The notes under the pieces: generated by a model | Told to the model about the DNA's origin: nothing | Seen by the model: the letters and a program-made list of their open reading frames with translations, nothing else | The model's database searches: none | Assembly (NCBI RefSeq): GCF_900102185.1 | Contig: NZ_LT629690.1 | Coordinates: forward strand, 1,240,001-1,304,000 | Length of the DNA stretch: 64,000 bases | Source of the DNA: Terriglobus roseus | Lineage (GTDB): Bacteria; Acidobacteriota; Terriglobia; Terriglobales; Acidobacteriaceae | Direction of reading: 5' to 3' | In this document: piece after piece, positions 1 through 8,887 of the stretch | Layout of the letters: every line of letters starts with the position of its first letter | Position numbering within the stretch: the first letter of the stretch is position 1 | Translations under genes and position numbers: made by a program

Positions 1-518
1 GCAGCAATATTGCAGCCGAAGCGAGGGCAAAAATCGTGTACGAACGGCTTATCAACTACACCGACGATCCCGGCTCAATCGACACCCTCCAGTTCCTGAT
101 GACGCGCGAGATCACGCACATGAAAGCCTTCTCCGCAGCGCTGGAGTCTCTTGAGAAATCTCCTTTCTCGATTGGACGGCTCGCGGTTACTCCAGGCATC
201 GTCGACCAATACTTCAATGCTTCGACGGGAGAAGGGAATGAAGGTGAGATCGATATACGCGGCCCTTGGCAGACTTCCTTTGGTTTAAAACCAGTCGAGT
301 CAGAGATGGTTGGCGGCGCTGGATTATCGGTCAAAGATATCAACGGTGTCGCGGGTGCAGAAGGCAGGGGAAAGCAGGACAGCGGGATCAAGGCTTCTAC
401 GGCTACCGCTGTTGTCAGCGTAGATCCTAAGCCGATTCCAGGTAAACACGCGGCTCAGAGTGGCAAACAGGCAACTCTCAAAGGCGAGAATGGCAAGCGG
501 AAAAAAACGTCAAAGTAA
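1..518 (+). CDS. Manganese catalase, C-terminal part (5' end outside window)
   Basis: The reading frame is open from the first bases of the window, so this is the 3' part of a longer gene; a GTG at 36 is internal. Mn catalases are non-haem enzymes that disproportionate hydrogen peroxide at a di-manganese centre held in a four-helix bundle. The segment TREITHMKAF carries the Glu and His expected of the last metal-binding helix, and DIRGPW further on is typical of the family C-terminal region. The last 60 residues are a Lys/Ala/Gly-rich tail ending in RKKTSK. The family is clear; length and upstream context cannot be judged. Confidence 0.9.
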   Translation, partial: SNIAAEARAKIVYERLINYTDDPGSIDTLQFLMTREITHMKAFSAALESLEKSPFSIGRLAVTPGIVDQYFNASTGEGNEGEIDIRGPWQTSFGLKPVESEMVGGAGLSVKDINGVAGAEGRGKQDSGIKASTATAVVSVDPKPIPGKHAAQSGKQATLKGENGKRKKTSK

Positions 519-876
519 TACTCGTTGATCGATCAGTCCGAAAGTATCGATGAATCAATGATTTCGAAAGGATCAAGTCATGGTCATCGTAGTTTCCGCA
601 CTCGGCACTTTGTCATTTTGCCCATGAAAGAAGGATATCGACGCAGGCCTTATCAAATCGATGGAGTGCACAAAACCGTGCCGATTCCGCCCGCACTGAG
701 CACACTGAGTTGATCGATGGAATCGGCTTATTTGTCGCCGCGGTTCGTCGTAAACCGGCTTAGATCTACTCGCCATGTAAAGATGTCCACCACGTGAATG
801 CTATCTCTTACTCGGAGCTGGGGCGTACGGTCGCCGAGTGCGTTATGGCATCGAAGACGTAAGAGGTACCAACTGA
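519..876. other. Intergenic, no gene recognised
   Basis: Between the catalase end and the next exported protein I see only short overlapping frames without family resemblance or convincing ribosome binding sites. Confidence 0.5.
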
Positions 877-1266
877 ATGCGAATCACACGTAATGCAACA
901 ATCTTCGCAATGAGCATAATCGCTGCTGCGGGATTTGCCCAAACATCGGGCACCATCAAAGGCACTGCGCAGGGCGCGGGTTCCAACACCTCGCAAACCG
1001 ACCAGTCGAAGGTTGGCGGCTCCCAGCATCGCAAACAGTCGAAGTCCAAGATACCTGATCAATCGGGTACGAACGGATCGATGTCAGGCAGTAGTGCCAC
1101 ACCGAAAGACGATATGGTTCCCCAGCGCAGCAACGGCGACTCTACGAATGGGAGCACCTCGCCAACCACATTGCCTAGCGGCAGTACTAGTCCTGAGGGA
1201 AGCGCGGCGCCCAACACAAGCGCACCGAACGGCAGCACACCGAACGGATCGACGACACCTCGGTAG
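877..1266 (+). CDS. Small exported low-complexity protein
   Basis: This 129-residue protein starts with a signal-peptide-like segment (MRITRN followed by a hydrophobic stretch to about residue 21, AxA-type end near GFAQ). The mature part is almost entirely Ser, Thr, Gly, Asn and Pro, with repeats such as NGST and PNGS near the C-terminus. An AGAGGT ribosome binding site lies about 11 bases before the ATG. A strong hairpin terminator follows 20 bases after the stop, which supports a real monocistronic gene. No enzymatic domain is visible. It may be an envelope-associated or surface spacer protein; no function can be assigned. Confidence 0.6.
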   Translation: MRITRNATIFAMSIIAAAGFAQTSGTIKGTAQGAGSNTSQTDQSKVGGSQHRKQSKSKIPDQSGTNGSMSGSSATPKDDMVPQRSNGDSTNGSTSPTTLPSGSTSPEGSAAPNTSAPNGSTPNGSTTPR

Positions 1267-1286
1267 GCCACCAGCTTGCACGGATC

Positions 1287-1322
1287 GGGGGCCGGGCGAA
1301 TAGCCCGGCCCCCCGTCTTTTC
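1287..1322 (+). terminator. Rho-independent terminator
   Basis: A GC stem (GGGGCCGGGC with GCCCGGCCCC, 5-base loop GAATA) is followed by GTCTTTT, just after the exported protein gene ending at 1266. Confidence 0.8.
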
Positions 1323-1323
1323 A

Positions 1324-1796
1324 TGTTATGTGCGCTCTGCCTGAATCACGATCCAGGACGTTCCTATGAACGCAGTTCAAACGCAGGTTCTCGGAAACAA
1401 GATTGTGAGAAAAGAAAGTACTGAGAGATGACTCAAGCGGAAGCAGCAACTCGATCACTTGCCAGACGCATCAAGAGGGGATGAGCTGAGTTCTCGTGCT
1501 AGGCAGATGCGTGGTGTCGATGCTGGGCAGTGTAAGGCCGTAGGGATCGAAGCGCACGACCAATGCCTTGTCTTGACGTAGGCGAAGGTTGCGCCACCGG
1601 GCTCCAATGTCACTGATTGCTGAGTTCCCGTACCCGATCACTCACGAATAGCAGTGAGCGATTGATCGTTCTCTCAAGGAGCGCGATCGTTTTCGAGGGA
1701 AACCTTGATCGTTCAACAGTGCATCAAACTTCTGCCGCGGGCGCCGATGAAACCTCTTGCGAGTCGATAGAGATCGCCCTTCCCCAGGAAATTGAT
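1324..1796. other. Intergenic, no gene recognised
   Basis: A frame open from 1617 runs into the following gene, but its first 60 residues resemble nothing and the family homology begins at the ATG at 1797. I see no other gene here. Confidence 0.45.
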
Positions 1797-2706
1797 ATGA
1801 AGATCAAGTCCGAATTTGAGATCCGGTTTCACATCCAAAAACAAACCCCAATCGTTGCTGTATTACACGTCCACCCTTGCGTCGAGAGCAAGCTTCTCTC
1901 CGCTGACACTCTCAAGGTCGAGCAGATTGTTGCAGCGAATGAACCGCTAGAGCCAACTCTCTTGCATGTGTCGCAGTACATCGACAGCTTCGGAAATCGC
2001 TGTTCACGTTTCGTGGCTCCAGCGGAAGTGATTTGTCTTTATGGATCCAATGTAGTGGAAGTCTCCGATACATCTGATCGGCAGGAGGAGGGACTCCTAC
2101 AGACACCCATAGAAGACCTTCCAGACGAAGCGCTGCAGTTTTTGCTGGCAAGCCGCTATTGCCAGGTCGACGAATTCGGCGCCATTGCTACGGAGCTTTT
2201 TGGTAGCACTAAGACCCGTTTGGGAACGCGCCGCCACAATTCGCGACTGGGTACATGACAAAGTCACCTTCAACTACCAAGCCGCGCGATCGACCAAGAC
2301 AGCGATGGACGTGTTCACGGAGCGCGTTGGAGTGTGTCGCGATTTCCAACATCTAGCGATCACACTGACTCGCGCGCTAAACATTCCGGCTCGCTATGTT
2401 ACTGGTTATCTGGGTGACATTCGCGTGCCCTATGGGGGAGCCGGGGATTTTGCCGCTTGGTATCAGATCTGGATCGATGGTCGTTGGTGGGACATGGACG
2501 CTCGACACAACACACCTCGGCTGGGACGCATCCCGATGGCTTTCGGCAGAGACGCTGTGGACGTGGCTATCACCACGAGCTTTGGAGCGGCTGAATTGAC
2601 GCACTTCTATGTTGAATCGAACGAGGTCGATTGTGACGGACGTCGTGTGCCACTCACAACGAGCGCCGATCCCAGTGCTGACTCTCCAATTACCCCTGCG
2701 ATCTAG
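1797..2706 (+). pseudogene. Transglutaminase-like protein, split by one frameshift
   Basis: Two overlapping frames encode one protein. The first (ATG 1797, starting MKIKSEFEIRF) gives the N-terminal beta domain up to ASRYCQVDEF. The second, from about 2214, gives the transglutaminase core: GVCRDFQHLAITLTRALNIP with the Cys nucleophile, RYVTGYLGDI, then AAWYQIWIDGRWWDMDARHN. The shift lies at the CCC run 2215-2217; removing one base joins the halves in register. The residue usually His in the FHAW-type motif is Ala, as in some bacterial relatives that carry Ser there, so activity is uncertain. It is either a young pseudogene or a sequence error in an intact gene. Confidence 0.8.
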
Positions 2707-2718
2707 TTGAAACGTTCT

Positions 2719-2790
2719 TCATCCCCACCTCCGTGGGAAATTCCTTCCCACAACGCCTTTTCCATGCGTTGTTGTGTGCAGATGCGCGTC
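2719..2790 (+). repeat. Dispersed repeat, copy 1 of 3
   Basis: The segment around CCCACCTCCGTGGGA and CACAACGCCTTTTCC followed by GTTGTTGTGTG resembles segments at 42098-42191 and 43409-43511. It lies between the transglutaminase gene and the DUF417 gene. Confidence 0.45.
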
Positions 2791-2812
2791 CTTTATCCCG
2801 AAGTGTTCTTAG

Positions 2813-3352
2813 CTATGAATCCGTTCTGGCCTCGTCAAGCATCACCCTACGGCCGTAATAGCTGATGAAGTACAACGAAACACCGAGAGAGATCACATCT
2901 TTGAAGAGGAATAGTCCCAAGTTATTCATGTAGCGGAACCCTTTCCACGCAATGGTCGCGTCCGGAGTCGAGACGAGCATCGTGCTGGTGATGAAGAACA
3001 TGATCGTGGTTATCAGAGCTCCGATGAGGCCAGCTTTCGGACGGGCATAGCCGACGATGAACAGCAGAGCCGCAGTCCACTCAGTGGCTCCGATCATGTT
3101 CGATCCCATGTAGGGCCCGAGCAACTTAAATTGCCACGAGATCAATGGGCTGTTTGAAACCAACGGAATGATCCCCTCGGCCCCGGGCTTGGTCATCTTG
3201 AAAGCTCCGGCCCAAAGAAGCATGACGATCATGCCAATGCTCAACACCCAAAAGGGCAGGTTACGGTCCCCGACCCACAGCGATAAGCGAATGAGTGGGC
3301 CGCTGGGCACGATTTCATCGCGAGATTCCTGTATGGATGAGGCACTGTTCAT
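2813..3352 (-). CDS. DUF417 family inner-membrane protein
   Basis: About 179 residues with four hydrophobic segments and motifs of the DUF417 family (YkgB/RclC-like): MLLWAGAFKMTKPGAEGI, a PLVSNSPLISW segment, TEWTAALLFIVGYARPKAG and a C-terminal FKDVISLGVSLYF helix. The start at 3352 (MNSASS) is preferred over an in-frame start at 3385 because AGGAAGG lies just upstream. E. coli RclC responds to reactive chlorine stress; the exact role here is unknown. It is downstream of the metallo-beta-lactamase and AraC genes on the same strand, about 95 bases from the former, suggesting co-transcription. Confidence 0.85.
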   Translation of the reverse strand: MNSASSIQESRDEIVPSGPLIRLSLWVGDRNLPFWVLSIGMIVMLLWAGAFKMTKPGAEGIIPLVSNSPLISWQFKLLGPYMGSNMIGATEWTAALLFIVGYARPKAGLIGALITTIMFFITSTMLVSTPDATIAWKGFRYMNNLGLFLFKDVISLGVSLYFISYYGRRVMLDEARTDS

Positions 3353-3446
3353 GTTCACCTTCCTTTGTTTGAGGGTTCTTGGCACAGACGACGTGTCTTA
3401 GCGGACCGCTAAGACAATAACTCTTGCTTCTTGAGAATCAATAAGA

Positions 3447-4364
3447 CTACGTAATCGTGCTTTGCAGATGACTCCATGCAGCGGGGATGTTGACCGTCTT
3501 ATGGGCCCAGTCAAAGAGGCTGTAGTCCCCGTAGTGAGCCATGGCGACTGCATCCTGGATCTCCTCTGCGGAGCGGCCCTCATCGATGGCCTCACGTACC
3601 GCTTGGTCGAGTTCCTGAAGATACTTGATGGGGAAATCGATGTCCGATGCACGCATGGGCTTGCCATGCCCAGGAATGATCGTTGCGTCCTCTGGAAGAA
3701 ATGTCTTCACGCGATTAAGAGTCTCGATCGTGTCATGATGCCGGCCTTCTAAAAGCCAGGGAAGAGCGGGCGATGGCGCTTGGATCATGTTGCCTACCCA
3801 TAGCACCTTTGCATCGGGCACCCAGATGACAAGATCTCCCGGTGTTTGCGCGAACCCGAGGTGGCGTATTTCCACCATTCGGCCACCCAGGTCAACAGTG
3901 ATCATTTCCGATACAACAACGTCAGCACTGCGTGATTGAACCCGTTCAATGCCTTTGCCCCGGCCCATGAGCCCCAGCATGAAGTTGCGATCGTCTTCGA
4001 AGTGCTCATCCATATAGCGCTTGGTGGCGGGATGCTGAACGATGACCGTACTTATCGGGAAAACATAATTCCCGTAAGCATGATCTCCGTGATAACTCGT
4101 ATTCACGAGAAACCGAATCGGTTTGTTCGTCTCCTTCCTCACCAGGCCAATGAGTTGCGATGCGAGATCGCCATTGAGCATAGATTCTATGACCAAGACG
4201 GATCGTTCGCCGATCACGAATCCGGCTGTCGTGGCCACATGATCTTTATCAAACACGTCGTCTGGCAATACGGCGAACACACCGGGTGACAGTTCTTTGG
4301 AGGTGAGATTGACAAGGGAAGCATCCCACGGTGGTGTGGCTGCCCGGTCAGTTTCGTTGCTCAT
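3447..4364 (-). CDS. Metallo-beta-lactamase fold hydrolase with degenerate metal site
   Basis: 305 residues with the MBL layout: an opening beta sandwich (SPGVFAVLPD), a helix, then NTSYHGDHAYGN at about residues 88-99, where HxHxDH is expected, then AQTPGDLVIWVPDAKVLWVG and IPGHG near residue 235. The first His is Ser (S90), the His normally before TxGD is Gln, and the usual GD of the second metal loop is GN. The core His, Asp and His remain. Such changes suggest altered metal content or a non-hydrolytic role. GGAGGA precedes the ATG. It lies between an AraC regulator and a DUF417 gene on the same strand. Confidence 0.85.
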   Translation of the reverse strand: MSNETDRAATPPWDASLVNLTSKELSPGVFAVLPDDVFDKDHVATTAGFVIGERSVLVIESMLNGDLASQLIGLVRKETNKPIRFLVNTSYHGDHAYGNYVFPISTVIVQHPATKRYMDEHFEDDRNFMLGLMGRGKGIERVQSRSADVVVSEMITVDLGGRMVEIRHLGFAQTPGDLVIWVPDAKVLWVGNMIQAPSPALPWLLEGRHHDTIETLNRVKTFLPEDATIIPGHGKPMRASDIDFPIKYLQELDQAVREAIDEGRSAEEIQDAVAMAHYGDYSLFDWAHKTVNIPAAWSHLQSTIT

Positions 4365-4618
4365 GATTGTTCCTCCTATCGCGCATCGTTTATTAGCAGG
4401 TCCTTTTTAGGCACCGCGACCATCTGCCTCATCGCCCACCCTCATTTATGCGAGACGTCAAACTCTTTAACGTGGACAACACTATGGTCGCGCTCGCTCT
4501 GCATAAGGCGTCCCAGCAATTTGAGCGGCGCGATGGGTCAAGTTGATCAAGTCTGAAGTCGGATGTATGTCACAAAGAGGCTAAAAATGTTCCGAAATAA
4601 CTTTGGCTTCGGCGACTC

Positions 4619-5521
4619 TCATTGAACCTGGTCAATCCAACGACGCGGAGTTATGCCCGTGATTGTTCGAAAGATTTTGGTGAAGTGACTCTGGTTTGCG
4701 AAGCCAGCCATCTGAGCGGCTACCGCAATGCTTTCTTTCTGAAGAAGTAGCTCTTGAGCAAGAGCGATCCTCCGTTGCATGAGCCACTGGTGCGGCGAGA
4801 TTCCTAAAGAAGTTTTGAAGCTGCGACCGAAGTGAGAACACGATAAACCGACCACGGCCGCCAGTTCGTCAAGGTGCAACTCCCGGACAAAATTAGCCTC
4901 CATATAATCCAAACTTCTTTTCAACATCGGACGCGAAAGTCCTCGCTGTTCTGACGGTTGCACAGTGCGGCTCACCGTGAAGAAGCTCGCCATAAGGGCT
5001 GTAGTCAGGCTCTCGCCACAAAGCGAAGACCCACCCGCCGGTGCGTGGCACTCGTCCCATAGGAGAGCGGCGATCTTACGAACCCGTTCGTCGTAGATCA
5101 GGAGGACGGGTTCACTCCATTTGTGCCGGTCAAACTTATCCCCCAGCATGGCTTCAACGGCAGGCAACTGAAAGCGAGCGCGCAAATCGCAGACAAGATT
5201 TGTGGAATCGCCGAACCCCCAAATCTCGGCATGGGATGGGATGTACATCGAAAAGCCCGCATCATAGCGTGTGCGGGCGAGAGGAGCATTGATTCGCTTC
5301 CTTGGCTCGCAGAATCCTCCACCACCTTGCCGGAGGATGACTGAAACTGTCGCCTGATCCGAAGCAAAACTTTGCCACGACTTCTTAGCGGAGATGTTCT
5401 GCGTGATGCAGTGGAGATCGATCCCCAGCCATTGCTGTTGCTGGACCGCGAATTGAGCTAAACCATGCGGCGATTTGAGCTCGAAAGACACCGCCCATTT
5501 TAGTGCATATGTCATTCTCAA
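4619..5521 (-). CDS. AraC family transcriptional regulator
   Basis: 300 residues. The C-terminal third holds two helix-turn-helix units: LHLDELAAVVGLSCSHFGRS and VAAQMAGFANQSHFTKIFR, ending in GITPRRW, the AraC/XylS signature. The N-terminal 190 residues form the variable effector-binding part. It is transcribed toward the MBL and DUF417 genes with 254 bases between, so it is a plausible local regulator. No operator stands out by eye. The ligand cannot be inferred. Confidence 0.92.
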   Translation of the reverse strand: MRMTYALKWAVSFELKSPHGLAQFAVQQQQWLGIDLHCITQNISAKKSWQSFASDQATVSVILRQGGGGFCEPRKRINAPLARTRYDAGFSMYIPSHAEIWGFGDSTNLVCDLRARFQLPAVEAMLGDKFDRHKWSEPVLLIYDERVRKIAALLWDECHAPAGGSSLCGESLTTALMASFFTVSRTVQPSEQRGLSRPMLKRSLDYMEANFVRELHLDELAAVVGLSCSHFGRSFKTSLGISPHQWLMQRRIALAQELLLQKESIAVAAQMAGFANQSHFTKIFRTITGITPRRWIDQVQ

Positions 5522-5530
5522 TCGCAGGCG

Positions 5531-5704
5531 TCAAGTGATGCTCAAGCACTGCACCCCGCACTCGGCGGTGAGCGTCAAGCACCTCCCCTTGATGGTCTCC
5601 AGGTTCGTCAGCACACCTCGCAGACCGAAAGCCCCCACCTCTATCCGTCCCTGAATGAGTACGTCGGCGGTTTTGAGTCCATCCAGGATGGATTCGACAG
5701 CCAT
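5531..5704 (-). CDS. Possible small ORF, unknown
   Basis: An ATG-initiated frame of 57 residues begins MAVESILDGLKTADVL and reads through VGAFGLRGVLTNLETIKG with protein-like composition. No clear ribosome binding site is seen and the family is not recognised. It sits between AraC and the small membrane protein gene and may be a fragment. Confidence 0.22.
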   Translation of the reverse strand: MAVESILDGLKTADVLIQGRIEVGAFGLRGVLTNLETIKGRCLTLTAECGVQCLSIT

Positions 5705-5781
5705 GTACGGTTATCTGCTGTGCATGGGATGAGTTCATCGGTTAACCGCAAAGCGTAGAATCGAAGCTGCAGGGCGAAACG

Positions 5782-6180
5782 ATGAAAACGGCCACCATTC
5801 CGGCGCTGCACCGAATCGATGGCATGTCCAATCTATGGACTGCCGGAAGTCGAGGCGCTCTCCTGTTCATTGGTCTCGTCTTGTTGGTCATGCCCTGGAC
5901 CGAGCATTTCTGGAACTTTGACGGCTTCCTGAACGGTGGTCAGGATTTCGAGTTTGGTCTGCTTGCTATCGCCACGATGTTCTGTTTTGTGATGGTCATG
6001 ATGCAGCACGCCAAGTGTTCCTTCAGAGCGACGTTGTGTTTAAGGAGATGGCTGTCGATTGTGCTACAGCACAACGATCCTGTTGTCACGGGATCGTTCA
6101 TGGGCCTCAACTCAATTCTCCATACCGTCCCATTTCCGAGTCCATCCCTTCGCCAATGCACGCTCCCCCTACAGATCTGA
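5782..6180 (+). CDS. Small membrane protein, unknown
   Basis: 132 residues with two hydrophobic helices (GALLFIGLVLLVMPWTEHFW, then LLAIATMFCFVMVMM) separated by FDGFLNGGQDFE, followed by a basic region. The last 45 residues look unlike a folded domain and may reflect a shifted or extended frame. The following radical SAM gene is about 100 bases downstream on the same strand. No function can be given. Confidence 0.5.
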   Translation: MKTATIPALHRIDGMSNLWTAGSRGALLFIGLVLLVMPWTEHFWNFDGFLNGGQDFEFGLLAIATMFCFVMVMMQHAKCSFRATLCLRRWLSIVLQHNDPVVTGSFMGLNSILHTVPFPSPSLRQCTLPLQI

Positions 6181-6277
6181 TTCCTTCCCAAGCGCCCACC
6201 TTCGAACGGCTCATTTGAGTCATGGTGAATTCCTGCAACAGGACTAATCACACTTGTGGATCGTCTTGGGGGATGTA

Positions 6278-7309
6278 ATGAAAAAGTCTGAAGTGCTCAA
6301 AGCTTGGGCCAGTATCCTGTCTGGCCGTGCTCCGTCTCTCTCGATCGAAATTACCAAAGAGTGCCCCCTACGTTGCCCCGGGTGCTATGCCTTCGACGCT
6401 GCCCATCTTGGTAGTTTCACTCAGCTAAGTCAGCTCTCGGACTTTAAGGGAGACGAACTCGTTACTCGCGTTCTCGCTCTTCTTGATGAATTGAAACCGC
6501 TCCACGTCTCTCTGGTCGGCGGTGATCCATTGGTTCGCTATCGGGAATTGGAGCAACTGCTTCCACAAATCGAGGCTCGTGGTATCCACACTCAGGTTGT
6601 TACAAGTGCCTTCCGAGTGATTCCATCGCACTGGAAGGACTATACGAAGTTGAATGTCGTCGTTTCGATTGATGGCCTCCAACCCGAGCACGATGAGCGC
6701 AGAAAACCAGCTACCTATGAGCGGATTCTGAAGAACATCGTCGACGCACAAGTCACAATACACTCCACGATCACGTCTCAGATCGCTTCGCGTCCAGGTT
6801 ATCTGGAAGAGTTTTTGGCGTTCTGGAGCGCCAATCCTTCTATCCGGAAAATCTGGTTCAGTCTGTTTACGCCGCAGCGCGGCGCAACGGATCCTGAGAT
6901 CCTGTCGCCAGTTCAGCGAACGGTTGTTATGAACGAGTTGAGACGGTTACGCCCTCTCTATCCCAAGCTTGACATGCACGATATCGTCATCGATGAGATT
7001 GCAACGCCACCCTCCAGTCCAGAAGAGTGCATCTTCGCTCGAACAACAGAAACAATCTCTGCGGATCTCAAGACGCAGATCACGCCTTGTCAGTTCGGAG
7101 GAGACCCCGATTGCTCGCAATGCGGCTGTATCGCTTCGATGGGACTAGCCGCAGTCGGCCACTACAGAGTTCTTGGCGGACTCACTGCTGGTCATCTCTT
7201 CATGGCGTCAGACAGAATCGGAAAGGGATGGCGTAAGGCGCGAGGGACTTTCTCGTCCAAACGTGCCACGCAGACGAAATCAGTGCCATTCAAAATTCTG
7301 TCCAATTAA
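6278..7309 (+). CDS. Radical SAM protein with C-terminal cysteine cluster
   Basis: A 343-residue protein with the radical SAM motif ECPLRCPGC (C29, C33, C36 from this start), the GGDPL motif near residue 86, and a C-terminal Cys cluster (TPCQFGGDPDCSQCGC) that could hold a second iron-sulfur cluster, as in SPASM-type enzymes. The ATG at 6278 is preceded by GGGGGA; an upstream in-frame start at 6254 is less likely. The layout broadly recalls HpnH-like enzymes, but the substrate is not evident. It is followed after 29 bases by a class II aldolase gene. Confidence 0.88.
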   Translation: MKKSEVLKAWASILSGRAPSLSIEITKECPLRCPGCYAFDAAHLGSFTQLSQLSDFKGDELVTRVLALLDELKPLHVSLVGGDPLVRYRELEQLLPQIEARGIHTQVVTSAFRVIPSHWKDYTKLNVVVSIDGLQPEHDERRKPATYERILKNIVDAQVTIHSTITSQIASRPGYLEEFLAFWSANPSIRKIWFSLFTPQRGATDPEILSPVQRTVVMNELRRLRPLYPKLDMHDIVIDEIATPPSSPEECIFARTTETISADLKTQITPCQFGGDPDCSQCGCIASMGLAAVGHYRVLGGLTAGHLFMASDRIGKGWRKARGTFSSKRATQTKSVPFKILSN

Positions 7310-7338
7310 TCGCAAAACGAAACGAACAGGAGGGAGTT

Positions 7339-8121
7339 TTGAACGAACGCGAATGCACTGTAGAACAGGGATTGAGGCGCGATCTGAAAAAGTTCAGCAG
7401 GTGGCTCTCTCGCCTGGGATTTACTCCCGGAACTTCGGGCAATCTTTCGGTACGTCTCGACTCTGAACGACTTCTCGTGACTCCGACCGGCGTCAGCAAA
7501 GGTCTGATCAAAGCTTCTGACATGGTGATTGTCGATCTCGATGGACGTCTGATCGCAGGCACACGAAAGGTCACAAGTGAGATCGCCATGCATCTCGCGG
7601 TATATCGGCAACGAGCGGACATCCATGCCGTCGTCCATTCTCATCCTCCGATTGCGACGGCTTTCGCCTGCTCTGGACGAGCGCTCAATGAACCTCTCTG
7701 CCAAGAAGCGGTCATGACCGTGGGACGCGTGCCTCTGGCACCCTATGCAACTACCGGCACCGATGAAGTGGCGGCGAGTATGCGGCCTTTCCTCACGGAT
7801 CATGAGACAATCCTGCTCGCAAACCATGGCGTGGTCAGCTACGGGACGACCCTTCTCGATGCATTCATGAAGATGGAGACGGTTGAGCATCTTGCACAGG
7901 TAGGTCTCATTGCCCATCAACTAGGCACTGCTCAGCCTCTTGGGGCAGACCAGATCGACCGGCTCCAAAGTGCCCGATCGAAATATGTTCACAACGCCCA
8001 AGAGATGTATTTGTCACCGCAACAGGAGGGCCGTAACGTTGTGTTATCCGAAAAGGTAGCGAATCACACTCTGATCGGTGCCCAAGTTGGTGGCCTGAAA
8101 ACGAACGAATTGTCTTCCTGA
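7339..8121 (+). CDS. Class II aldolase/adducin family protein
   Basis: 260 residues with zinc-aldolase features: the phosphate/SGN loop TSGNLSVRL, TPTGVSKG, a catalytic Glu in VTSEIAMH, the zinc motif HSHPP near residues 94-98, and the third His in LLANHGVVSYG. The start is TTG with AGGAGGG directly upstream. Enzymes of this fold cleave or isomerise small sugar phosphates such as fuculose-1-phosphate, ribulose-5-phosphate or methylthioribulose-1-phosphate. The close spacing to the radical SAM gene suggests one transcript and perhaps salvage of a 5'-deoxyadenosine-derived sugar; that is inference. Confidence 0.88.
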   Translation: MNERECTVEQGLRRDLKKFSRWLSRLGFTPGTSGNLSVRLDSERLLVTPTGVSKGLIKASDMVIVDLDGRLIAGTRKVTSEIAMHLAVYRQRADIHAVVHSHPPIATAFACSGRALNEPLCQEAVMTVGRVPLAPYATTGTDEVAASMRPFLTDHETILLANHGVVSYGTTLLDAFMKMETVEHLAQVGLIAHQLGTAQPLGADQIDRLQSARSKYVHNAQEMYLSPQQEGRNVVLSEKVANHTLIGAQVGGLKTNELSS

Positions 8122-8188
8122 CAGCAGTGGCTGGAAACCCCCGAATCTACCGTCTCAATCTCGCCACTTTCAAGAAACCGTTAAGCGA

Positions 8189-8719
8189 CTAAACGCTGAG
8201 AGGCGGCCCAACTCGTTCCAGGCCATAAGCTTTCACAACATCGGGGTCAGTGGGTAGCTTGCCTGTCTTGCCAAAATCACGGAAGAACTCCTCCATTCGC
8301 CCTGCCGGTGTAAATGCGATCAAAAGCTTTCCCGGCGTCTCGCCGACCTGTGCCCAAACATGCGGAACCTTTCTCGGCATAAGTACGGAGTCACCCGGTC
8401 TCAACGTCAACTTTTGGTCGCCGATCTCGACGCGGAATTCTCCCTCCATCGCGTATAGCCATTCATCCTGAGCCGGATGCACATGGCGGTAGGGGCCACC
8501 TTTCGTCAGATTGGAATGTTCCATGATGAATAGACCACCTTCGGTGTCGGCGGGAGAAGCCTTGAAGGCTATTTTGCTGAACCCTAATGTGTGTGTCTCG
8601 CCCAAGCGATCCGCACCGGCAGCAACCGTCCTGGCTTTCGATTGCTGCGGGAGCGACTGCGCCAACGCGAAAGAAGGTACAGAGAGAGCGCCCATCTTAA
8701 CGAAATCACGTCGTTTCAA
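8189..8719 (-). CDS. Tat-exported single-domain cupin
   Basis: 176 residues beginning MKRRDFVKMGALSVPSFALA, a twin-arginine-type signal. The body is one cupin barrel with motif 1 RHVHPAQDEWLYAMEGE and motif 2 PGDSVLMPRKVPHVWAQ, supplying His/Gln/Glu and His metal ligands. Exported cupins of this type are commonly of unknown substrate. It faces the aldolase gene convergently. A ribosome binding site (GGAGGT) precedes the ATG. Confidence 0.85.
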   Translation of the reverse strand: MKRRDFVKMGALSVPSFALAQSLPQQSKARTVAAGADRLGETHTLGFSKIAFKASPADTEGGLFIMEHSNLTKGGPYRHVHPAQDEWLYAMEGEFRVEIGDQKLTLRPGDSVLMPRKVPHVWAQVGETPGKLLIAFTPAGRMEEFFRDFGKTGKLPTDPDVVKAYGLERVGPPLSV

Positions 8720-8887
8720 GGTACCTCCTAAGAGTCTTTCCTTTTGATATGAAGCAGAGCCTGGTACCCAACGGGCGTCCCCAGCAAGAATACGCTTCCC
8801 GGCGCAATCCTTCCTGGTTGATGATGGAAAGCCGACGTATTGGGACTGATGACTCGCGATATCGGATCGTGAGCTAGTCGACGGCTG

